Assembly (NCBI GenBank): GCA_007129985.1
Contig: SKUL01000181.1
Coordinates: 1 to 7,958, forward strand
Length of the DNA: 7,958 nt
Source: Flavobacteriales bacterium
GTDB lineage: Bacteria; Bacteroidota; Bacteroidia; Flavobacteriales_D; SKUL01
Direction of reading: 5' to 3'
This document shows, one piece after another, positions 1 through 6,323 of this stretch (within the stretch, counting starts at the first letter, position 1; the number at the start of each line of letters is the position of its first letter). The translations under genes and the position numbers were made by a program. The notes below the pieces were generated by a model. That model saw only the letters and a list, made by a program, of their open reading frames with translations, made no database searches and was not told where the DNA came from.

Positions 1-4
1 CATT

Positions 5-193
5 ATGCTTGTAGCCCTCGTAGCCATCGGAATGTTAGCGCTTGCTTTCGCAGGTATTGCCATTAAAATACTGGTGAAAAAAGACGGGCAGTTCAGCGGA
101 ACCTGTGCGAGCAACAACCCGCTGCTGCGCGAAGAAGGTGCTGCCTGCGGAGTGTGCGGTGCAAGGCCGGATGAGCAGTGTAAAAGCGAGTAG
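5..193 (+). CDS. Small Cys-rich single-helix membrane protein, NqrM-like
   Basis: The product has 62 residues. Residues 1-24 form one hydrophobic helix followed by lysines (K21, K25, K26). The short soluble tail carries four cysteines, C34, C48, C51 and C59, in the pattern TCAS...CGVCG...QC. This layout resembles the small membrane proteins of Bacteroidota often found near Na+-translocating NADH:quinone reductase (nqr) genes, and the NqrM maturation factor (one helix plus a Cys cluster, thought to help install the Fe centre). That assignment is from memory of the family. The frame is open back to base 2, so the true start could lie just outside the window, but the ATG at 5 gives a normal family length. 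The apbE gene at 3323-4396, needed for NQR flavinylation, fits the same theme. Alternative: an unrelated small metal- or redox-binding membrane protein. Confidence 0.6.
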   Translation: MLVALVAIGMLALAFAGIAIKILVKKDGQFSGTCASNNPLLREEGAACGVCGARPDEQCKSE

Positions 194-341
194 CTCGGGT
201 CTGCTGAAAAGCGCCGAAGGTGTTTGAATGGATGTCTTGGAGCACCGTCAAGGAATCAAACTGAACATGTTTTAAACGACCTCGTCTGATAAACGTGAGT
301 TGTTTTGCTCTATCTTCGCCCAATCAACTGCACATCATCTC

Positions 342-1418
342 CTAGCGCACCACCATCACCGAGGCACTGTACCAGTTTTTGTGGGTCTGAATTCCCAACT
401 GATAGTTTCCTGCTGCCAGTGAGCCTGTATTCAAGGACATGCGGTTGTGCTGACGCTCTGCAACGGGAATATTCACAGTGCGTCCTCCGGCATCAAAAGC
501 GATAATCTGTAAAAGCTGCTCATCCTCGGGCACCTCCAGCCATGTGTGCGAAACCGCAGGGTTGGGATACACTGAAAGCTTTTCAATTTTCGCCCACTCC
601 GGCACGGAAGTCACGTCAAGTCCGCGGTAAGTTACCTGTGTAACCAAGCCGCCTGACACGTTGATTTGCAACACAGGAGGGCCTCCTTCGGGAGCAACCC
701 ATCGGTATTCAATGGTTTCGGGCAATTCTATCACCTGGTCGATACCAAACTCCTCGGCAAAAAGGGTGTCCCTGCCACTCACCACGCTTCGCACGCGGAG
801 ACAATCGAACGAACCGGCGGGAGTAATGACCGTACCCCAGCCATCCACGCTATTCTGTCGGATTCTGAAGGACTTCAACTCGCCAAAACCGGGCACACCG
901 GCTGAGAAAAAAGTATCATTGGTGTCGGGTTCCATGCCATATTCCAGCGGAAATTTCAAAATTCTGTCGGTGGGGTTGCGATTCGCAAAGAGCGGAAAAC
1001 CACTGAGTGTAGCCGCGAATCCGCAGTCGTAATAACCCTGTTCATCAGCCCGGAAAAAATTGTAAATCTCACTGATTTCTATCGGCAACGGCAAACCAAA
1101 CTCAGGCACTGCTGTGCAGTGATTGGCATAATGCGGCTGGTTGGGATTGTTAAAGACGAATTGGTAGAAGAAAGGAGCCGAAGAAACAGGCAGAAAATCG
1201 GTTACCTGCGGACCCATTCCGTCCAGGTCGCTGTAATCCCATGTAACGTTTTCGCCAAAATCCAAAGCGGGGTCTTCCAACCCGATGCCGGCAGCCTGGT
1301 AGAGCTGGTAGCTGGTGTTGGCGGCGGGCATATCGTCGGGACCGACAACAGGCTGAGCTTGCAAAGCACAGGTAAACAATAAAGTAAAAACTGTTGGGAA
1401 AATCTGATTCAATCGCAT
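342..1418 (-). CDS. Secreted protein with T9SS type A C-terminal sorting domain
   Basis: The product has 358 residues. An N-terminal signal peptide (about residues 1-21, hydrophobic FTLLFTCALQA, probable cleavage before Q22) sends it through Sec. Residues about 278-358 form a T9SS sorting domain: the opening LSVYPNPA motif, a middle strand with DAGGRTV, then AAGNYQLGI and the basic end VMVVR. Such proteins cross the outer membrane by the type IX system and are released or attached to the surface. The middle (about 25-270) is rich in aromatic and Gly/Pro residues. It contains GWGTVITPAGSFDCLRVR (193-210), a pattern I recall from many Bacteroidota T9SS cargo proteins of about 350 residues, but I recognise no enzymatic motif. 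The gene is divergent from the deacetylase operon and convergent with the small protein at 5-193. Role: surface or secreted protein of unknown function. Confidence 0.9.
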   Translation of the reverse strand: MRLNQIFPTVFTLLFTCALQAQPVVGPDDMPAANTSYQLYQAAGIGLEDPALDFGENVTWDYSDLDGMGPQVTDFLPVSSAPFFYQFVFNNPNQPHYANHCTAVPEFGLPLPIEISEIYNFFRADEQGYYDCGFAATLSGFPLFANRNPTDRILKFPLEYGMEPDTNDTFFSAGVPGFGELKSFRIRQNSVDGWGTVITPAGSFDCLRVRSVVSGRDTLFAEEFGIDQVIELPETIEYRWVAPEGGPPVLQINVSGGLVTQVTYRGLDVTSVPEWAKIEKLSVYPNPAVSHTWLEVPEDEQLLQIIAFDAGGRTVNIPVAERQHNRMSLNTGSLAAGNYQLGIQTHKNWYSASVMVVR

Positions 1419-1436
1419 GGTTCTGGTTTAAGTCCC

Positions 1437-1444
1437 CGAATATA
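1437..1444 (-). promoter_or_regulatory. Possible -7 element for the T9SS cargo gene
   Basis: Read on the minus strand this is TATATTCG, one mismatch from the Bacteroidota -7 consensus TAnnTTTG. It lies 18 nt upstream of the ATG, implying a short leader. I see no TTTG at the expected -33 spacing, so support is weak. Confidence 0.25.
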
Positions 1445-1562
1445 GCTTTTTTGACACAGATACCTTGTGCGACACCATGAATGTCACGTAGGCGAGTCCT
1501 CCACGATTTGGCAATACTTTCAATGAGAAATAATAACTTCACAGCCTGAGCAGAGAACCGCA

Positions 1563-2558
1563 ATGACGCCAAAGCCGAATCAAAGGGGGTATTTTTTGAT
1601 TTCGCTCGACTTCGAGCTGTACTGGGGCGTGCGTGATTGCAAGCCGCTGGATTCCTGCCGTGAACGCATGGAAAAAGTGCGCGAAGTAGTAAGGCGAATG
1701 ATTGCACTTTTCAGCGAGTACGAGGTAAAAGCCACCTTTGCCACCGTTGGTATGCTAATGGCTGAGAGCAAGGATGAACTGCTTGATTTTGTGCCTGACA
1801 ACAAACCCCTTTACGACGCAACACACCTCTCTCCGTACAACGGTTATCTGGGTCAGATGCCGGAAACGGACATGCATTTGCACTTTGCACCCGATTTGGT
1901 GGAGGCCATTCAGAAATCACCCGGACTGGAAATTGGCAGCCATACTTTTTCACATTACTACTGCCTTGCCGACGGACAGGATGCCGCGAGTTTTGAAGAC
2001 GACCTTCGCTCGCACCTCAAACTGGCCGAAAAACGAGGAATCAAGCTGAAATCGCTGGTTTTTCCGCGGAACCAATACAACAAAGCCTATCTGGATATTT
2101 GTCGCAAACTGGGCATTGAAGTCTTTCGCGGAAACGAAAGCTCGTGGATTTACAGCGCGCGAAACGACGAACAGGAGACGCCCTTGCGTCGTGCCATTCG
2201 CTTAACGGACGCATACCTCAACATCAGCGGACATCATACCTACAAGCCCGGTGAAATGGTAGAGCAAGGACTTTTCAATTTTCCGTCTAGCCGTTTTTTG
2301 CGACCGGCGCGCCCCATCAACCCCGTATTGGAAGGTTTACGCCTGCGACGGATTACCCGTGCTATGGATTATGCAGCCAAACACGGGGAGGTTTTTCACC
2401 TGTGGTGGCACCCGCACAATTTCAGCGAGAACACGGAGGCCAACTTCGCCTTTCTTGAGCGAATCCTGCAGCACTACCAAGCCCTGCACGCCAAATACGA
2501 CTTCGAAAGCCTGAACATGGGCGAACTCGCCGCCCGCCTGCAACCCGAATACGCATGA
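1563..2558 (+). CDS. Polysaccharide deacetylase family protein (NodB/CE4-like fold)
   Basis: The product has 331 residues, no signal peptide and no membrane segment, so it is predicted cytoplasmic. Motifs of the NodB homology fold appear in order: SLDFELYWG (14-22), with D16 as likely base and E18 where many members have a second Asp; ATFATVGM (58-64); SHTFSH (126-131), supplying metal-binding H127 and H131; FPRNQYN (167-173), the arginine-containing motif; and FHLWWHPHNF (278-287), with a late His pair H283/H285. Family members remove N- or O-acyl groups from sugars. An insertion of about 60 residues separates motifs 1 and 2. The stop codon overlaps the next start as ATGA, so the gene is translationally coupled to a formyltransferase-fold protein. 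That suggests acyl- or formyl-amino-sugar metabolism for envelope glycans. The ATG at 1563 is the only sensible start before motif 1. Exact substrate unknown. Confidence 0.88.
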   Translation: MTPKPNQRGYFLISLDFELYWGVRDCKPLDSCRERMEKVREVVRRMIALFSEYEVKATFATVGMLMAESKDELLDFVPDNKPLYDATHLSPYNGYLGQMPETDMHLHFAPDLVEAIQKSPGLEIGSHTFSHYYCLADGQDAASFEDDLRSHLKLAEKRGIKLKSLVFPRNQYNKAYLDICRKLGIEVFRGNESSWIYSARNDEQETPLRRAIRLTDAYLNISGHHTYKPGEMVEQGLFNFPSSRFLRPARPINPVLEGLRLRRITRAMDYAAKHGEVFHLWWHPHNFSENTEANFAFLERILQHYQALHAKYDFESLNMGELAARLQPEYA

Positions 2559-3322
2559 GTAAACGCGTTGTGCTGCTCGCCACCGATGGCATGGGTACCC
2601 GAATGATTTTTCACGCCCTGCAAGCCCTTGCCGACGACATTCACGTGGTGATGGAGCAGCCGCAATCGCGCGCAGAACTGGTGAAAAAGCGCATCAAAAA
2701 ACTTGGAATCATCAAAGTCATCGGGCAACTGAAATTTCAGCTTGGGGTGATGCCAATTCTCGAAGCCGCCGGTGCAAGTCGGGTTAAGGAAATTTTGAAC
2801 GAGTATGATTTAAGCACGGCACCCCTTCCTCCCGAAAAAATCATAGCCGTTCACTCGGCCAACAGCCCCGAATGCGTGGAGGCTGTGCAATCGCTCAAGC
2901 CCGACCTCGCGGTGTTGTGCGGAACAAGAATTCTCAAAAAGGAAACGCTGCAACAAATCAAGGCCACGGTGGTGAACATTCACACCGGCATAACGCCCGA
3001 GTACCGCGGCGTGCACGGCGGCTACTGGGCGCTTGCGCAGGGAGATGCAGCGCGCTTTGGCACTACCCTGCACCTTGTGGACAGCGGCATTGACACCGGC
3101 GGAGTGATTGAGCAACGCTGCGTGGAACCTACTCGCAAGGACCAGTTTGCAAGCTATCCGGTGCTGCAAATGGCGCTTGGCGTACAGATGTTGGTGGAAC
3201 AGTTTGAGTCGCTTTGCCGCGGAGACGTGCAGGCGCACGCGCATTCAGAACGTGGCAGGTTGTGGTACCACCCCACCATTTGGGAATACTTTCTAATCCG
3301 TATGCGCAGGGGTGTCCGCTAG
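2555..3322 (+). CDS. Formyltransferase-fold protein (GART/Fmt-like), probable sugar N-formyltransferase
   Basis: The product has 255 residues. The catalytic core of the formyltransferase family is visible: N141-I-H143 in VVNIHTGITPEYRGVHGG (139-156), the counterpart of the NxH...YRG signature, and D180 in VDSGIDTGG (175-183). The H-to-D spacing of 37 is close to that in PurN and Fmt. The family transfers a formyl group from 10-formyltetrahydrofolate to an amine. Absence of the C-terminal tRNA-binding domain of Fmt, and the deacetylase partner, argue for an amino-sugar rather than Met-tRNA substrate. The N-terminal part (1-110) contains a long charged, probably helical, segment (about 37-60) not typical of PurN. 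The C-terminus WYHPTIWEYFLIRMRRGVR is aromatic and basic and could contact the membrane or a partner. The start overlaps the upstream stop by 4 nt (ATGA). The end abuts the apbE stop with no spacer. Confidence 0.85.
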   Translation: MSKRVVLLATDGMGTRMIFHALQALADDIHVVMEQPQSRAELVKKRIKKLGIIKVIGQLKFQLGVMPILEAAGASRVKEILNEYDLSTAPLPPEKIIAVHSANSPECVEAVQSLKPDLAVLCGTRILKKETLQQIKATVVNIHTGITPEYRGVHGGYWALAQGDAARFGTTLHLVDSGIDTGGVIEQRCVEPTRKDQFASYPVLQMALGVQMLVEQFESLCRGDVQAHAHSERGRLWYHPTIWEYFLIRMRRGVR

Positions 3323-4396
3323 CTACTCTTCGGGGTCTTTGCGGATTTTATCTTCCATACCCGGACTGAGGTAGGTTTGGAGTTCTCCCTCATCGTCGTA
3401 GTACACCAGCAGGGCGTACAGTCCGCTTTCGGGGTTTTCGGCAAAGAACTCCATGCTGCGCCACGGGCCGTACACCATAAACACGGTGGCAAAGGCGTCG
3501 GCAAGAGTGGCTGAGGAGGTCACCACAGTGGCGCTCAGCAGTTGGTGGTCCACGGGGTAGCCCGTTTGCGGGTCGATGGTGTGCGACAGGCGCTTACCGT
3601 CTTTTTCGTAGAATTTACGGTAGCTGCCCGAGGTGGCCACTGCCTGATTGTTGAGCAGAATCACTGCCTGTGTGCCGCGCTCAGTTTCGCTTGTGGGGTC
3701 GTCCACGCCAATAGACCACGGTTGGTTTTGCTCGTTAACGCCGCCGGCGCGTAGCTCCCCTCCTACTTCAACCATCAGGTTTTCCACGCCTTTGGAGCGC
3801 AGAAAATCATAAATCACATCCACCGTGTAGCCCTGCGCAATTCCGTTGAAATCGAGGGTGATGGGTTGCGTTTTTTCGACGTGCACGATGGTTTCGCGCA
3901 CGCTACCCCCGTGTTCGGCTGCGGTGGTTACCTGCATGTCGAAATCCCACGATACCAGTGCCAGCAGTGAATCCATGTTCATGGGCTCCTCTGTGCGCGG
4001 GCCTTCCGGACCAAAACCCCATGCTTTTACAAGCGGCATCACGGCAGGCTCAAAGGCACCGTCGCTCATATCGCGGATGTCCTTGGAGTCGAACAGCATT
4101 CGGATAAAATGTTTGTCGTTGGTGGTGAACTCCATCTGGTTGTTGAACCGCGAAATGGTTGAATGGGGGATGTAGGTACTCAGCGACTGGTCAATGGCTT
4201 TGAGGATGGAGTCCACGCTTTGCTGGTGGTCGGTAAGGCCCGGACCGTGGTATTTCACCATGTACGACGTTCCCTGCGCCGGTCCGCCAAAGAGGTAGGT
4301 TTTGTCTTCGGTATTTGCCGCCTCCGGAGCCGCACAGCGCACCAGGGCAAAAGCCATCACAACCAGAAGAACCAAAGTAGCCGAAAGACGCATCAT
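3323..4396 (-). CDS. apbE: FAD:protein FMN transferase (ApbE family)
   Basis: The product has 357 residues, normal for the family. ApbE attaches FMN from FAD to a Ser/Thr of target proteins such as NqrB, NqrC and RnfG outside the cytoplasmic membrane. Visible motifs: GPAQGTSYMVKY (38-49), the usual start of the domain; STYIPHSTISRFN (73-85); KAWGFGP (124-130); LDFNGIAQGYTVD (181-193), the KG-type flavin-binding loop with Gln in place of the common Lys; SHTIDPQTGYPV (271-282); and TLADAFAT (297-304), with D300 as the likely Mg2+ ligand. The N-terminus has a hydrophobic stretch (5-18) ending in C21, so it is an exported, perhaps lipid-anchored, protein; Arg at -1 of that Cys is unusual for a lipobox. 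Either of two adjacent ATGs (MM) could start it. It is convergent with the formyltransferase gene and probably monocistronic. Confidence 0.95.
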   Translation of the reverse strand: MMRLSATLVLLVVMAFALVRCAAPEAANTEDKTYLFGGPAQGTSYMVKYHGPGLTDHQQSVDSILKAIDQSLSTYIPHSTISRFNNQMEFTTNDKHFIRMLFDSKDIRDMSDGAFEPAVMPLVKAWGFGPEGPRTEEPMNMDSLLALVSWDFDMQVTTAAEHGGSVRETIVHVEKTQPITLDFNGIAQGYTVDVIYDFLRSKGVENLMVEVGGELRAGGVNEQNQPWSIGVDDPTSETERGTQAVILLNNQAVATSGSYRKFYEKDGKRLSHTIDPQTGYPVDHQLLSATVVTSSATLADAFATVFMVYGPWRSMEFFAENPESGLYALLVYYDDEGELQTYLSPGMEDKIRKDPEE

Positions 4397-4415
4397 AGCA
4401 TGTATTTTAGGGGTG

Positions 4416-4423
4416 CAAAGCTA
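4416..4423 (-). promoter_or_regulatory. -7 promoter element for apbE
   Basis: On the minus strand this reads TAGCTTTG, an exact match to the Bacteroidota -7 consensus TAnnTTTG, 19 nt before the apbE ATG. A TTTG lies at 4435-4438, only 11 nt upstream, too close for the usual -33 element (about 19 nt). The -33 box is therefore absent or degenerate. Confidence 0.5.
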
Positions 4424-4510
4424 CGCACTCCCGGCAAAGGGGCGTGAGGCGGGGTGGAAAAATGGAGGTGAATGCTAAACGGCTTGAAGTGGGCTCTTTG
4501 GCGACATCAC

Positions 4511-4615
4511 AATGAAAATCACCGAAAAAGAACGTTCAATGAAGAAAACAAAGACTTTTTGACCAGATATCAAATTGAACATCAGGACGAATACCTTTTC
4601 GATTGGATAGATTAA
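4511..4615 (+). pseudogene. 3' remnant of an IS200-like / REP-associated tyrosine transposase
   Basis: The frame starting at 4511 reads NENHRKRTFNEENKDFLT, then RYQIEHQDEYLFDWID and a TAA stop. It aligns with the C-terminus of the intact transposase at 7517 (KEHHQKRTFKEEYKDFLAKY, then QIEHQDEY). At DNA level 63 of 70 positions match between 4526-4595 and 7889-7958. The N-terminal four fifths, including the HIH motif and catalytic tyrosine, are missing, and the sequence to the left bears no recognisable similarity. It is therefore a decayed or internally deleted copy, not a gene. The remnant also shows how the intact copy probably ends (LFDWID-stop), beyond the window. Palindromes start directly after its stop codon, as for REP elements tied to such transposases. 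Confidence 0.9.
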
Positions 4616-4630
4616 GACCCTGAAAGGGTC
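4616..4630. repeat. Palindrome 1 (REP-like), inverted orientation
   Basis: GACCCT-GAA-AGGGTC is a perfect 6-bp stem with a 3-nt loop that begins at the base after the transposase remnant's stop codon. Read on the other strand the centre is CCCTTTCAGGG, close to the CCC-TTC-GGG core of palindrome 3, so this copy may be inverted relative to the others. It is not followed by a T-run, so it is not a convincing terminator. Confidence 0.65.
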
Positions 4631-4664
4631 GTATGTCTAAAGACAATCAAACAAGGAAATGGTA

Positions 4665-4681
4665 CGACCCCGTCGGGGTCG
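4665..4681. repeat. Palindrome 2 (REP-like)
   Basis: CGACCCCG-T-CGGGGTCG is a perfect 17-base inverted repeat; in practice a 7-bp GC-rich stem with a GTC loop. It lies 34 nt after palindrome 1 and 35 nt before palindrome 3. GC-rich palindromes like this accompany REP-associated tyrosine transposases in general. Assignment to that class rests on the adjacent transposase remnant. Confidence 0.7.
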
Positions 4682-4716
4682 AACAAATCCCATAACATGA
4701 CATCCAATAAAGGTTC

Positions 4717-4731
4717 AATCCCTTCGGGATT
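4717..4731. repeat. Palindrome 3 (REP-like)
   Basis: AATCCC-TTC-GGGATT is a perfect 6-bp stem with a TTC loop. A diverged match, AATCCGTTCGGAGATT, lies just upstream of the intact transposase at 7472-7487. This supports the idea that the palindromes belong to the transposase's repeat family. Confidence 0.65.
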
Positions 4732-4877
4732 ATGGAATTCTCCGAATAAAACACCAGCCAGAAAAGAGATTCAAATTCCATCTGGTAATCGTTGAAGCAA
4801 GAAAACGGCCTCGGCGCCAAAGCACAGTGCCCGCACACAAGGGCATCCATATCCGAAACCAAAGGGCTCTCCCCCAT

Positions 4878-4925
4878 TTTGCCACTCACCTAATTTTCTG
4901 CATCTTTGGGGAAACCAAAGTTTTG
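4878..4925 (+). promoter_or_regulatory. Promoter-like repeat, copy 1, upstream of the lipoprotein gene
   Basis: TTTG (4878-4881), a 19-nt spacer, then CATCTTTG (4901-4908) match the Bacteroidota -33/-7 pattern, with C for T at the first -7 base. The similarity to the other two copies continues downstream: an inverted repeat CTTTGG-GGAAA-CCAAAG (4904-4920), then TTTTG. The expected transcription start falls inside this palindrome. The lipoprotein ATG is 87 nt beyond the -7 box. Confidence 0.65.
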
Positions 4926-4995
4926 GGGCCGAGAATTCTTGTGATGACGTGTTGCAAGTAGCAGAGGCAATCGAGGTTTCAAAAACAGAACAGAT

Positions 4996-6105
4996 ATGAA
5001 AAAAGCGATTCTTGTATTATTAGCGTTGACCACACTCTTACAATCGTGTAACAATGACAACGAGTTTACGAACGAATTATTTACCGAAGTCTACTCAAAG
5101 GACAATCTATCAACCCAGACCTTTAAAATTGATGCACAAAGAGATACCATCTTGCAAAGTGAGTCTGGAACGATACTTCGCATATTTAAAAACACATTCG
5201 TTAACGGGAATGGCGAAATGACTGTGGGACCTGTTGAAATTGAGTTTAAAGAGGCTCTCACAATTTTTGACATGGTAATGTCTAATCTCACCACAACCAC
5301 AAACGGCAAGATGCTCCAGACAGGAGGAATGATATACATCAACGCTAAATCCAATGGTCAACCAATAGCTATTGGAGAGAACAATGCGATTGGCATTCTT
5401 TTGCCGACGGACGAACTAGTGGGAGGTATGCAGCTGTTTGAAGGGGTAGAAGATAGTTCAAGAATTAACTGGATAAACCCCACCCCTTTATTAAATGACA
5501 TGATTGCCGACGATTCAACCAACGACGGGGTAGACACTTTAGACGTTCAGTTTGTTAATCAAGAAGCGGTCAATAATTCTGCTCAACATGAACTTCGCGG
5601 TTTAGAAGTCGCCAATGTTGATAACCTTGAACCCATTGAATTAAATCAAGAACAGATTTTCGTTCGGGAAATCCAACCGCAGCAACAGGGATTCAATTTT
5701 TTCAGACAGGACCAAAATACCAGCTATATTTTTGCGGTAAAAAAACTTGGATGGGCCAATATTGACAGACTTTTATCTGACCCAAGAACCAAGGAGGTTG
5801 AGTTTATCACCATCGTTGACAATCATTCATCTTTCAAGTCTATTTATGTGACAATGGTAACCGAGCAGATGTTTCTTCCCGGCTACCAAATGGCAAACGA
5901 GACATTCTCATTTACTCATTTCGATTCTGAGAAACCAAAGCTGCCGGTTGGTGCCTCAGCAACCATAATGGCAACTGCATACAAAAACGACAAACCATAC
6001 TTTGCATTCAAGAAAATCACAATCTCCGACAGGCAGACCGTGCAACTAAAGTTGACAGAAACAACCTTGGAGGGACTAAAGAAAAAACTTGAGCGCGAAT
6101 TGTAA
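4996..6105 (+). CDS. Predicted lipoprotein of unknown function
   Basis: The product has 369 residues. The start is MKKAILVLLALTTLLQSC, a lipoprotein signal peptide with lipobox LQSC and lipidated C18, followed by NNDNE. It is probably anchored to the inner or outer membrane. Residues about 50-160 contain a pattern I recall from uncharacterised Bacteroidota secreted proteins: SGTILRIFKNTF (57-68), VGPVEIEFKEA (77-87), a TTTTNGKMLQTGG stretch (99-111) and MQLFEG (145-150). Residues 248-263 (VKKLGWANIDRLLSDP) match another recurring pattern, LGWxNxDR, seen in such proteins. Residues 165-235 are Asn/Gln/Asp-rich and probably a linker. I cannot assign a function or a named domain. It shares its promoter-like repeat with the TPR gene downstream and is AT-richer than the left half. 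It may bind peptidoglycan or a partner, but that is a guess. Confidence 0.85.
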   Translation: MKKAILVLLALTTLLQSCNNDNEFTNELFTEVYSKDNLSTQTFKIDAQRDTILQSESGTILRIFKNTFVNGNGEMTVGPVEIEFKEALTIFDMVMSNLTTTTNGKMLQTGGMIYINAKSNGQPIAIGENNAIGILLPTDELVGGMQLFEGVEDSSRINWINPTPLLNDMIADDSTNDGVDTLDVQFVNQEAVNNSAQHELRGLEVANVDNLEPIELNQEQIFVREIQPQQQGFNFFRQDQNTSYIFAVKKLGWANIDRLLSDPRTKEVEFITIVDNHSSFKSIYVTMVTEQMFLPGYQMANETFSFTHFDSEKPKLPVGASATIMATAYKNDKPYFAFKKITISDRQTVQLKLTETTLEGLKKKLEREL

Positions 6106-6212
6106 TTCTCAGGCAAACTGAAGGCTTATTCGCATCAGCACCTCTTGGCTGCACACCCCTGCGTCTATCCACCCACCAGTGCATAAACCGCTTCGCTTTT
6201 CCAAATAAACCA

Positions 6213-6260
6213 TTTCACCCCTCACCTTTTTTCAGCATCTTTGGGGAAGTCAAAGCTTTG
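6213..6260 (+). promoter_or_regulatory. Promoter-like repeat, copy 2, upstream of the TPR gene
   Basis: CATCTTTG at 6236-6243 is preceded, after the same 19-nt spacer, by TTTC (6213-6216), where the other copies have TTTG. The downstream part is conserved: CTTTG-GGGAAGT-CAAAG (6239-6255), then CTTTG, which makes the perfect palindrome CAAAGCTTTG (6251-6260). The TPR gene's ATG lies 80 nt after the -7 box. Confidence 0.55.
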
Positions 6261-6323
6261 GACCAGATGACGCGTTAATTATCAGATGGGCGAAAAACTG
6301 GCGTCTGCACTAAAATAGCACCA

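Larger units (their letters stand above)
4397..4995. other. Gene-free intergenic region with transposase remnant and repeats
   Basis: About 600 bases with no intact gene. From left to right it contains the apbE promoter, about 85 bases without recognisable content, a 3' fragment of an IS200-like transposase gene (4511-4615), three palindromes (4616-4731), about 140 bases with no clear feature except a weak TGCCC/GGGCA inverted repeat (4828-4845), and the promoter-like repeat at 4878-4925 serving the lipoprotein gene. An 80-codon open frame on the minus strand (4647-4889) crosses the palindromes and shows no protein-like features. The region marks the change from GC-richer DNA to AT-richer accessory DNA. 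Confidence 0.7.

Noticed and set aside
310..317. TATCTTCG as a plus-strand -7 promoter element
   Set aside because: No plus-strand gene follows; it faces the 3' end of the convergent T9SS cargo gene.
661..1032. 123-codon open frame antisense to the T9SS cargo gene
   Set aside because: It is a shadow of a well-supported gene on the other strand, with no family features.
1507..1541. TTTG (1507) and TAACTTCA (1534) as a promoter for the deacetylase operon
   Set aside because: The spacer is 23 nt and the -7 candidate has two mismatches, so it is not better than chance.
2810..3244. 144-codon minus-strand frame inside the formyltransferase gene
   Set aside because: Its length comes from the codon pattern of the real gene; the opposite strand carries the NxH...D catalytic set.
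4616..4731. CRISPR array, suggested by elements at ~50-nt intervals
   Set aside because: The three palindromes differ in sequence, there are only three, and no cas genes are present.
4828..4845. TGCCC...GGGCA hairpin as a terminator
   Set aside because: The stem is only 5 bp with an 8-nt loop, has no T-run after it, and no gene ends nearby.
4647..4889. 80-codon open frame on the minus strand in the intergenic region
   Set aside because: It crosses two of the palindromes, has no recognisable motif, signal or start context, and lies in repeat-derived DNA.
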